Origin: Waddlia chondrophila WSU 86-1044
Lineage (GTDB): Bacteria; Chlamydiota; Chlamydiia; Chlamydiales; Waddliaceae
Assembly (NCBI RefSeq): GCF_000092785.1
Contig: NC_014225.1
Location: 124,001-188,000, forward strand
Reading direction: 5' to 3'
Length of the DNA stretch: 64,000 nt
Shown here in pieces: positions 52,812 through 60,522 of this stretch. The notes under the pieces were generated by a model. That model worked only from the letters and a program-made list of their open reading frames with translations. It made no database searches and was not told the origin of the DNA. The position numbers were made by a program, and so were the translations under genes. Each line of letters begins with the position of its first letter. Positions within the stretch are counted from its first letter, which is position 1.

Positions 52812-55017
52812 TGTTGCTTCCAATCACAACCATTCCATAAGCAGGCAGCGTGAAGATCACTGATTGCCCCTTTATGATGGCATCAAGCGTTTCAATGGTA
52901 ACAGCTTCACTTTTTTCATTGTTGTCGAATGGCGATTGAAATTGAAGGCTGTTGGTGATTGTTGGAATGGTTTTGCCGTCTTGAGGGAAATCGACTTTGA
53001 TCGTCCGCGGCTGATCGGATTCGGAAACGGCGGCCAGGCTCCAGGAATTGGAACCGCGGAATGCAGCTATGGTGATCCCTTGAGAAAAATTTGAATGATT
53101 TTCAACCGGCTCGAGCCGGTACATGCTTCCTTGAATCACCTGATTGAGCAGCTTAACAGCCAGCCCAGTCGGACGAAATCTAATAGGAGGGCCAAAATCC
53201 CTGACAATGCCCCATAGATAGACAAAGTCTTCAACTTCCCATGTTGTTGTGTCGTATTGGGCCAGGTTATAGACCATGATTGGACGAGCTCCCGTAAATA
53301 AGAAATGGATCAGGTGTTTGCCTAAAGCTGATCCTGCAGCAGCTCCGGAAATGAGCCGGTTTCTTTCATACCCGCGTGCATCGCCTAGGACTGTATTAAA
53401 ATTCGCTTCGTAAAGCGCCAACTCTTTGTCTACAGCATAAACTTCTCGAGCGATTTCATGTAGTTGAGAAAAATTTTGACGGTATAGCAGCTGTAAAGCC
53501 TGTTTATCAGGAATGGCGCGATCAAGCGAGGGAAGAAGAGAAGGGGTGACCGCCAATCCGTCTGCAGTCTGTGCCATGTTGAGGAATTGTATCGATTCTC
53601 CAGGAACGGAGTACTGGCCATTGACCAGCTTGATCAGATTCACTTTTTTTCCCGCCGCTTTGGAAATGAGGCCGAAGAGATGGTTGGCAAGGATTCCGTG
53701 TTCGCGGTAATAAGGGATGGCTGTTGGGCGGAACAGCCAGTTCCAGTTTTCGTGTCCGAATTCCAGAATTACCTCTGAAAAATCCGAAGCGTATTCTTGT
53801 AAAAAATACCCCATCTGCTGGCACTCGTAATTGGATAGAGTGGGAGGAACGATGATCCATGGATTTGCTTTCACTTCTTTGCAAAGAAAGATCAATTCTG
53901 GAAGCGAGTAGCTATAGATCGCTTCGTTTCTTCCTCCGGCTAAACGTTTCAGCCAGGTTTTCCTCTTTTGGGGAGAAGCCACGCGGTTTTCCCATGAATC
54001 TCCCAAAGAGGGAAATTCTCGAATAAACGATGGGGACAGCTCGTTGATCGCATTGACAATCTCTTTTCGAAAAGGAACGTCTTCTTGGTCGAGTTTTCCT
54101 AAATAGAGATCGTCGAGCCATACAGTGTTGAAGGGTTGATAGGCTGTGAGTGTCAGCGTTAATGGTTTGGGTGGGCCGGAGTCGTGTCCGGTGAAATCAA
54201 TCACATATTCCTGCCACTCCGTGGTCAACTCAAGAGTCGATTTAAAGAAAGGAGAGGCACTATTTTGCCTTGTGAAAACAACTGTCAGTTCTCCATTGGG
54301 CTTTTCCCCTTTTGCCCAAACCCTGAATCTCCACTTTCCTTCGATTTGCAGCCCTTTTCCGGCTCTTTCTGCGATTGCATCTGCGACGTAGGTGATTTCA
54401 GCTCTCAAAGTCGATGTTGGAACAAGTTTCAGGGATTGAGAGCCGGCAGATTGAGGACGCGATATCGCAGGATCGATTTCAGCGGTCTTTGAAAAATGGG
54501 TTTCCCAGAGATCCAAAGGATCGGGCCTTTTTACTCGAGTCAGCACAATGAGATCATTGGGTTCAATATACGGAAGGGGAGAGTAGGAAAAATATTGGGG
54601 AAATCCATTGTCTCCCGAATTCACTGATCGTTTGATGCGGCCTCTTTTTCCGGCTGATTGTCCCGTACGGATCTGGAATTCCGCCTCGTTCCACTCTCCA
54701 TTTGGATACCCCCATCCAGCCTCATCGGAGAAACTGTCTTGATTCGCCTGCGAGACAATCACAAGAATGCGGTCGATTTGCCCTTCAAGCCCGGGATTTT
54801 GCAAAAGATTATTGAGAAATTGAGAAGTCCCGTAAGAGGTTGTTTGGCCAAGATTGATGCCGATCCGTTCTGTTTTGAGGATTGTGGGGGTATTGTTAAT
54901 GGTATAGGTGATGTCTGGTTTTGGGGGTTGAGCGCTTTTGCGCTTTTCTGTTCCAAGGAGGTGGATGATCATTGTCACCGATAAAGTCAATGAGAAAGCA
55001 AGGATGAGTTTTCTCAT
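52801..55017 (-). CDS. Exported glycoside-hydrolase-like protein
   Basis: A 738-residue protein. The ATG at 55017 gives an N-terminal hydrophobic anchor (LILAFSLTLSVTMIIHLLG) and overlaps the PutP stop as ATGA; the 53 residues upstream in frame are unrelated. Residues 190-330 look like a carbohydrate-binding beta-sandwich (WRFRVWAKGEKPNGEL, TVWLDDLYLG). Residues 340-650 form a TIM-barrel with VILEFGHENWNW (candidate acid/base Glu) and LALYEANFNT (candidate nucleophile), as in clan GH-A arabinofuranosidase-like enzymes. The C-terminal 90 residues form a beta domain. Family and substrate cannot be named firmly. Confidence 0.65.
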   Translation of the reverse strand: MRKLILAFSLTLSVTMIIHLLGTEKRKSAQPPKPDITYTINNTPTILKTERIGINLGQTTSYGTSQFLNNLLQNPGLEGQIDRILVIVSQANQDSFSDEAGWGYPNGEWNEAEFQIRTGQSAGKRGRIKRSVNSGDNGFPQYFSYSPLPYIEPNDLIVLTRVKRPDPLDLWETHFSKTAEIDPAISRPQSAGSQSLKLVPTSTLRAEITYVADAIAERAGKGLQIEGKWRFRVWAKGEKPNGELTVVFTRQNSASPFFKSTLELTTEWQEYVIDFTGHDSGPPKPLTLTLTAYQPFNTVWLDDLYLGKLDQEDVPFRKEIVNAINELSPSFIREFPSLGDSWENRVASPQKRKTWLKRLAGGRNEAIYSYSLPELIFLCKEVKANPWIIVPPTLSNYECQQMGYFLQEYASDFSEVILEFGHENWNWLFRPTAIPYYREHGILANHLFGLISKAAGKKVNLIKLVNGQYSVPGESIQFLNMAQTADGLAVTPSLLPSLDRAIPDKQALQLLYRQNFSQLHEIAREVYAVDKELALYEANFNTVLGDARGYERNRLISGAAAGSALGKHLIHFLFTGARPIMVYNLAQYDTTTWEVEDFVYLWGIVRDFGPPIRFRPTGLAVKLLNQVIQGSMYRLEPVENHSNFSQGITIAAFRGSNSWSLAAVSESDQPRTIKVDFPQDGKTIPTITNSLQFQSPFDNNEKSEAVTIETLDAIIKGQSVIFTLPAYGMVVIGSNNAL

Positions 55018-56450
55018 TGAGCGATTATCTGTTTGTTGGTGATCCTGCTGATGCCATAGATGCTTAGCAGGCCTAATGAAAATCCCGGGATTGTCGCCGG
55101 TAGCTGATACGCAAATAGATAAGGGTTGATGAACGGCCAGAGAGAGCCGAAAAGAGCGCCGACGATGATGCCGCAAACGGCGCCGTACTTGTTCGCTTTA
55201 GAATCATAGAGAGACATCAGAACCAGAGGACCGAATGCACTTCCAAGCCCGGCCCAGGCATAAAATACAGCTTCAATGATTGTTTTTTGACGGTCGTAAG
55301 CAATGATGAGAGCAAAAAGCGCTATGATGATGACGCCGCATCTAGAGGCGCGCACTAAAGCTTGCGGCGAGAGCTCTTTTTTTGCAATCCGTTTAAAGAG
55401 ATCTTCCCCTATGACAGAGGCGCATACGAGAATTTGGGAATCCATTGTTGAAAGGTTGGCCGCCAGCACTCCGCAAAGAACGAACCCGGCAAAGAAAGGA
55501 TGGAAGAGCAATTTAACCATTTCTACATAGACCAATTCCGGGTTGGAAAGAGTCCCTTGATAATGAGCAAATCCGATAACTCCAACGGCGATCGAAGCTG
55601 TTAGGGCAAGGAACTGCCAGGTCATCCCAACGTTTCTTGATTTCTTCATTTCGTCTGCGTTTTTAATTCCCAGAAATTTTGTGATCACGTGCGGCATTCC
55701 GAAATAACCAAGCCCCCATGCCAATGCGGCAAAAGCAGAGGAGATGACGGAGCCGATCGACATGTCGCCCATCAAGCTCAAATAATTGGGTTCCAGTAGA
55801 TCCAGTTGCTTGATTGTTGTCCAAATGTCGGGAAATTTCAGCAGCATGAGGATAGGGACTATGGAAATCATGAATAGCAAAAATAGACCTTGGAAAAAGT
55901 CTGTCCAGGCGATGGTGATGAAGCCTCCGCCGAAGGTATAGGCAACGACGACGCATAGGGCAAATGTCAGTCCCCACCAATAGTCGATGTTGAAAAGAGA
56001 TTCGATAAGGAGGCCCATGGCGGTTAATCCTGCACCGATATAGAAAGTCAGAAAGAAAAGCAGGATGATTGCCGTCAATATGCGCAAGGTGCCGGACGTG
56101 TCTTCAAACCGCTTTTCAAAGAACGTTGACAGTGTGTAGCTGTTGTATTTTTCGGTGGACACGCGCAGTTTTTTAGCAATCAGTTGCCAAGTAAGGAACA
56201 TGCCGATGAGCAGCCCGATTCCTATCCAGCTTCCGGATAGTCCTTGAAAGTAGATGGCCATGGGAAGTCCCATGAATAGCCAGGCGCTCATGTCGCTAGC
56301 GTGGGCGGATAATGCGGTGACCCAAAAATTAAGGGAGCGGTTTCCGACGATGAATTCTGCGTTGGATGTTTGTTTTCGGTGTGAAATGTAGCCAATGCCT
56401 AAAAGGATGGTGAAGTAGGTAATAAAAGAGAGAAGATATTGCGTTTTCAT
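55014..56450 (-). CDS. Sodium/proline symporter (PutP-like)
   Basis: A 478-residue solute:sodium symporter with about thirteen hydrophobic segments. SAHASDMSAWLFMGLPMAIY and the sodium-binding region GVLAANLSTMDSQIL are typical of PutP. The C-terminal AGLGSAFGPLVL segment is also conserved. It probably takes up proline from the host. It is translationally coupled to the glycosidase gene. Confidence 0.87.
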   Translation of the reverse strand: MKTQYLLSFITYFTILLGIGYISHRKQTSNAEFIVGNRSLNFWVTALSAHASDMSAWLFMGLPMAIYFQGLSGSWIGIGLLIGMFLTWQLIAKKLRVSTEKYNSYTLSTFFEKRFEDTSGTLRILTAIILLFFLTFYIGAGLTAMGLLIESLFNIDYWWGLTFALCVVVAYTFGGGFITIAWTDFFQGLFLLFMISIVPILMLLKFPDIWTTIKQLDLLEPNYLSLMGDMSIGSVISSAFAALAWGLGYFGMPHVITKFLGIKNADEMKKSRNVGMTWQFLALTASIAVGVIGFAHYQGTLSNPELVYVEMVKLLFHPFFAGFVLCGVLAANLSTMDSQILVCASVIGEDLFKRIAKKELSPQALVRASRCGVIIIALFALIIAYDRQKTIIEAVFYAWAGLGSAFGPLVLMSLYDSKANKYGAVCGIIVGALFGSLWPFINPYLFAYQLPATIPGFSLGLLSIYGISRITNKQIIAQ

Positions 56451-56515
56451 TGGGCAAATTTATAACCAACATTTGGAGCACTTGTCAAGCAGGCTCTGCA
56501 GTAATTGCATGAAAG

Positions 56516-56529
56516 TTGATTCGGTATAA
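56516..56529. repeat. 14-bp motif shared with the macrodomain leader
   Basis: TTGATTCGGTATAA occurs here and in reverse complement at 59534-59547. It is followed 25 bases later by GACGACACGCTCT, another relative of the GAGCGTGT repeat ends. Confidence 0.5.
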
Positions 56530-56647
56530 AAGAGGGAGGGTCTATTCATGACGACACGCTCTAAGAAAAAATGTAGCTGGAAAATCACAAAGATGGTTAT
56601 ACCGATCATTATTGGAAAATGTATTTGATGTTTAACCGGAGTCATAG

Positions 56648-57259
56648 ATGTCTTCTTCCAAAATCCATCCGACTGCAATTGTGGAAGAAAAAGTTCAAAT
56701 TGGGGATGAAACAGTCATTTGGGATCATGTGCATGTACGCAAGCACGCGCGGATTGGACATCATTCAATCATCGGTGAAAAAAGTTATCTTGGCTATTAT
56801 GTTGACATAGGGAACTACGTAAAAGTCAATGCAATGGTTTATATCCCCTATGGCGTGATCATTGAAGACCAGTGCATGATCTCGTCAGGAGTTGTTTTTT
56901 CGAACGAAACCTATCCACGGTCGATGAATATCGAACTGACTGAACTTCAACCTTCCGGCCCAACAGCCGAAACGATGATGACTCGCGTGTGTCAAGGAGC
57001 AACGATCGGAGCTAACGCATCGATCGGGCCGGGGATCACGATTTCTCCCTATTCTTTGATCGGCATGGGATCAGTTGTTACACGCAATGTTCCCCGTCAA
57101 GGGTTGATGGTGGGCAATCCTGCTCGGCTAATCGGTTATGTCTGTATCTGCGGAATCAAGATTGTGGATTTTGATTCACCTCCCGAAGATCACATGAACT
57201 GCCCTAGATGTTCCCGAAGTTATACCTGGGATGAAGATCAACTCGTTTGTTTCTCGTAA
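56648..57259 (+). CDS. Hexapeptide-repeat N-acetyltransferase (WbpD-like) with zinc ribbon
   Basis: A 203-residue left-handed beta-helix acyltransferase. Hexapeptide repeats run from IHPTAIVEEKVQIGDET to IGPGITISPYSLIGMGSVVT and end with VPRQGLMVGNPARLIG. This plan fits WbpD-like enzymes that acetylate UDP-3-amino-sugars. The last 40 residues add a zinc-ribbon-like CxC...CPRC (YVCICGIK, MNCPRCSRSY), unusual for this family. It probably takes part in surface glycan synthesis together with the GtrA protein. It is alone on the plus strand. Confidence 0.85.
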   Translation: MSSSKIHPTAIVEEKVQIGDETVIWDHVHVRKHARIGHHSIIGEKSYLGYYVDIGNYVKVNAMVYIPYGVIIEDQCMISSGVVFSNETYPRSMNIELTELQPSGPTAETMMTRVCQGATIGANASIGPGITISPYSLIGMGSVVTRNVPRQGLMVGNPARLIGYVCICGIKIVDFDSPPEDHMNCPRCSRSYTWDEDQLVCFS

Positions 57260-57260
57260 A

Positions 57261-57276
57261 ATCGCCTACACGCTCT
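57261..57276. repeat. 16-bp dispersed repeat, third copy
   Basis: ATCGCCTACACGCTCT, identical to 51683-51698 and 52195-52210. It directly follows the acetyltransferase gene, between convergent genes. The three direct copies span 5.6 kb of accessory genes. Confidence 0.65.
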
Positions 57277-57289
57277 AAGACGCAGATTG

Positions 57290-59284
57290 CTAATGAATTG
57301 AAGAATCCTTTCCTATTTTTTGCTTCTCTCTGATTTTTTTCAAATTTTCCTGCAAGGTAGGGTTTTCCGGATAGTCAATAATTAACTGTTCGGTAAGTGC
57401 GCGTGCACGCTCCCAGTTCTGTTCTTGAAATGCTTTGCGTGCAAGGTATGATCTGGCTTCCGGCGATTTTTTTTCGATAGATTTGTAAATTCTGTTAGCC
57501 AGGTACTGGTCGCCTTCCAAGTGAGCAATTCGCGCAAGCGTTTCTTGCCCTAAAACGTCGTTGACGAGCCTTGGCTGCGAACCGATAATCGTGCGCGCTT
57601 TTTCGTACTCCTGCTTTTCAATGTCAATCAGGCTTGCTAACCAAGCGGCGCGGTATCCAGTATCGCTATCCTCTTTCGCAAGCGGAAGCAGTTCTTTCAA
57701 TGCTGCTTCTTTGTCTCCGCCCGCGATTGTGATTTCTGCCAGCAAGAGCTGCAGTTTCGGCGTTTTTTTCTGTAGAGCGGCAAACTCTCTTGCTTCAAGA
57801 CCTGAGCGGTTATGGTAAAGCGCTTGCGTAATCGCGAAAGCCAGCCAATCAGGGTAATCGTTTGGAATTATAGGGAGAACATGCAGCGCAAGTCCTGCCT
57901 CTAGCCAGCCTGCAGCAAGAAAGACTGCTGTATAAGCTTCTTTGCCCATCAGAAGATGATGCAAAGGCTGAGGAACTTCTTTTCCGGATTCTGCCAGCTG
58001 TTCAAGCTCTTCAAAAAATTTAGGGTAGGCAGTTTCTGGAAACCTTTGAGGAAGTTCGTTATGAGGCATTTGCGAGGCCTCTAATTTCAAGGTCTTATTT
58101 TTTCGATAGTTCGCAACTCTTTTCAAGGCCACCTCCAGATGAGGATGCCAAGAGGTTATCGTGAATGGATTGTAGCGTAAGAGTTTATAGGCTTCTACTT
58201 CGTTTTTGTCCCTAAGTTCCTGAAGCACACGCAGCCAAAAGGTTTCCTGGCAGGTTTTTAAAAAATCATTGCCGTTTGCAACGCGCGTATACACTTTCTG
58301 ATCCCAGAATTGATCTTGATCAAGACTGATGAGATAGCGGATTAAAGTGTTCATGTTTCCATCTGGTATTGGAGCGTCTGTCCAGTCAAAGTCCAGTGGG
58401 GTAGTGATTTTACTCCAGAAAAGAGTTTTTACCCATAGGCTGTCAAGGGATGGCGGTGCAAGGTTTGCCTGCATGAGCTCGAGAGCCATTGCGTATTGCT
58501 GATGCCTAAGATAAAAATCCGCTAGCTGATCTTTTAAGAAAAGATTAGATGGGCTGATTTGAGAGGCGGCTTGATACTCTTTTTGAGCCAATGAATGTTT
58601 TCCGACAGATTCCAATAGTTTGGCACGGTAGGATCTTACGTCGGGATTAAAGGGGTCTTTTCCATAGGCTTCAGCTAGATAAAACCACGCTTTTTTCGGG
58701 TCTTCGCCGCCTTCGAGAAGAGCGAGACGTACGAGACGGCCGACGTCTGCTTTGTTGTTAAATGTCCTGGACTTTAACTTTCCGATCGCTTCCGGTCTTT
58801 TCCCTTCCAAAAGAGTAAGGTCTACATCCAGAAGAAACCAAGACGCAGCCTTAGTTTCCCTGTCGGTCCAGAGAGAGCGGATTTTTTTGTAATTTTTCGT
58901 ATTGTTAGTGTTAAGATAAGCATCAGCGACAAGTAAGGAAGCGTCTTCGTGCTCTTTGAAAATTTCGGGAAAAAATTCATAAAGGATGACAAGCTGCTTA
59001 ACATCTTTGATATCGACAGATCCCTGGATAAAAAGTTCGATCCATTTTAAGCCTTGGGGAGACAGCGATTCCATTTCCGTTTTGTACCTGTGAATGATTT
59101 CAAGAGCTTCTTCAGGTTCTTGATTCTCCAGAAATTCTTGAGCTGTTTTGTAATCTTTTGCTTGTTTTCCGCTATCGATATGGGGATTTTGCTGGATCTT
59201 TTCCGGCTTAGGAGTTGTCTTTATGCTCGAAGTCATTGCGATCACCGCAATTGAGATTCCAATAATCAATGTGAGTTGGCGCAT
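57290..59284 (-). CDS. Exported TPR-repeat protein
   Basis: A 664-residue protein with an N-terminal hydrophobic signal or anchor (LTLIIGISIAVIAM). The rest is mostly helical with TPR-like units, clearest at 190-275 (KAWFYLAEAYGKDPFNPDVR, LKDQLADFYLRHQQYAMAL) and at the C-terminus (RSYLARKAFQEQNWERAR). GGGAGG lies before the ATG. It probably is a periplasmic or membrane-bound scaffold. It recalls the large TPR protein at 8.6 kb in general plan but is not an obvious copy. Function unknown. Confidence 0.78.
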   Translation of the reverse strand: MRQLTLIIGISIAVIAMTSSIKTTPKPEKIQQNPHIDSGKQAKDYKTAQEFLENQEPEEALEIIHRYKTEMESLSPQGLKWIELFIQGSVDIKDVKQLVILYEFFPEIFKEHEDASLLVADAYLNTNNTKNYKKIRSLWTDRETKAASWFLLDVDLTLLEGKRPEAIGKLKSRTFNNKADVGRLVRLALLEGGEDPKKAWFYLAEAYGKDPFNPDVRSYRAKLLESVGKHSLAQKEYQAASQISPSNLFLKDQLADFYLRHQQYAMALELMQANLAPPSLDSLWVKTLFWSKITTPLDFDWTDAPIPDGNMNTLIRYLISLDQDQFWDQKVYTRVANGNDFLKTCQETFWLRVLQELRDKNEVEAYKLLRYNPFTITSWHPHLEVALKRVANYRKNKTLKLEASQMPHNELPQRFPETAYPKFFEELEQLAESGKEVPQPLHHLLMGKEAYTAVFLAAGWLEAGLALHVLPIIPNDYPDWLAFAITQALYHNRSGLEAREFAALQKKTPKLQLLLAEITIAGGDKEAALKELLPLAKEDSDTGYRAAWLASLIDIEKQEYEKARTIIGSQPRLVNDVLGQETLARIAHLEGDQYLANRIYKSIEKKSPEARSYLARKAFQEQNWERARALTEQLIIDYPENPTLQENLKKIREKQKIGKDSSIH

Positions 59285-59603
59285 ATATCCTCCCGTAACG
59301 GATCAGGCTGTCGATTCAGGCATCACAAGAAAGTGCCTTTTTACAAAGAAAAATACCGTTTTAACCCATAAGTGATTTTTTTGAAAAGTTCTCATGTTGT
59401 AAAAGATAATTTTTAGATTTTGTAAACATGCTCTTATGACAACCAAAAACATATTTGATTTTTTACTGTTTTTTTTGATAGAATAACTAAATAATAAAAA
59501 GGTTAGAGTTTACTTATCAAATTGTGCTTCAGATTATACCGAATCAATCTAAAGAATCTGTTTTTGAAGTTGGTTCGGTATGCCTGAAGGAAAAGAGGGA
59601 TAA
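59285..59603. other. AT-rich divergent promoter region
   Basis: A gap of 319 bases between the divergent TPR and macrodomain genes. It holds an imperfect inverted repeat at 59527-59589 and long A/T runs; a TAGAATAAC box near 59479 could be a -10 element for the macrodomain gene. There is no RNA gene or ORF above 20 codons that I can support. Confidence 0.45.
59527..59589. repeat. Imperfect 20-bp inverted repeat in the macrodomain leader
   Basis: The arms CTTCAGATTATACCGAATCA (59527 on) and TTGGTTCGGTATGCCTGAAG (59570-59589) pair with one mismatch class and a one-base gap, around a 22-base spacer. The ATG of the macrodomain gene is 14 bases downstream. The inner part recurs at 56516. Confidence 0.55.
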
Positions 59604-60437
59604 ATGAAATTAGATTTTTCAAATTTTTTTACGCACTTAATTTTTCATCCTTTTGACGCCGATACAAAAAATGAGCGAAAATTTGCGCTGGTTTCATCGA
59701 TTGCATTGGGAATCTTTTCTCTCTTTACCGTCCACTTAGGTTGTTTGATTTACGGCTTTTTTGCCCGTAAAGTCGATCATCCTTCTCCATCTGATGAATC
59801 CGTTAGCAAGGTTGCAAAAGAGCATGGGATTGGAACTCAGAAGCCTCAAGCTCAAAAATTTGAACCGGTGCTTTTAGCTGAAAAAACGTTTGGCTCGGCT
59901 CGATTGCAAATTTATCAAGGGGATCTGCTTGAGCAAAAGGTGGATGCTATTGTGAATCCTGCTAACACAAAATTAAGAGGTGGTGGCGGAGTTGACGGGA
60001 TCATAGGAAGAGCGGCAGGGAAGTCGATCTATGATGAATGTGTTGAGCAGTTGAAAGCAAAAAAGTTAGATTCTTGCAATATCGGTGATGCTTACATTAC
60101 CGGTTCGGGTAAATTAAATGAAAAAGGGATCAAACATGTCATTCATGCGGTTGGTCCTACAGGATCGACTCCTGGTGGAGACCAGCTTCTTAAAGCCGCT
60201 TACATGAACAGCTTGTTGAAAGCGGATGAGAAGGGTTTAGAAAGTATCGCTTTTCCAGCGATCAGCATCGGAATTTTCAATTTTAATCCCAAACATGCCG
60301 CCGAGCTCGCTTTTGAAGCAGTCAGAGATTTTTTCAGCGAGCATCCCGACACTTCCATCAAAGAAGTTCGCTTGTGTTATTGGACTAGCAGTAAGGATGT
60401 TGCTTCTAAGAACAGAATGCTTGAGTTGCTTTCTTGA
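59604..60437 (+). CDS. Membrane-tethered macrodomain protein
   Basis: A 277-residue protein. A polar N-terminus is followed by a hydrophobic stretch at about 27-53 (LVSSIALGIFSLFTVHLGC), a linker of about 40 residues and a macrodomain (about 92-275). VDAIVNPANTKLRGGGGVDG, HVIHAVGPTG and AFPAISIGIFNF are the ADP-ribose-binding motifs; Asn117 and Asn121 are in the catalytic loop of MacroD-type de-ADP-ribosylases. GAGGGA precedes the ATG. The protein may remove ADP-ribose or acyl groups from host or bacterial targets. The tethered plan resembles that of the HECT-like protein. Confidence 0.87.
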   Translation: MKLDFSNFFTHLIFHPFDADTKNERKFALVSSIALGIFSLFTVHLGCLIYGFFARKVDHPSPSDESVSKVAKEHGIGTQKPQAQKFEPVLLAEKTFGSARLQIYQGDLLEQKVDAIVNPANTKLRGGGGVDGIIGRAAGKSIYDECVEQLKAKKLDSCNIGDAYITGSGKLNEKGIKHVIHAVGPTGSTPGGDQLLKAAYMNSLLKADEKGLESIAFPAISIGIFNFNPKHAAELAFEAVRDFFSEHPDTSIKEVRLCYWTSSKDVASKNRMLELLS

Positions 60438-60522
60438 TTGGGAGATTAAAAAATCTATTGAAAAAATCCAAAAAACTGTTAAAATTCTGGCGCTTAACTA
60501 CATAATATTAGGATAAATCTGC

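Noticed and set aside
55018-55176. N-terminal extension of the glycosidase frame to 55176
   Set aside because: The 53 added residues are Arg/His/Gln-rich shadow of PutP, and the ATG at 55017 gives an export signal and an ATGA coupling.
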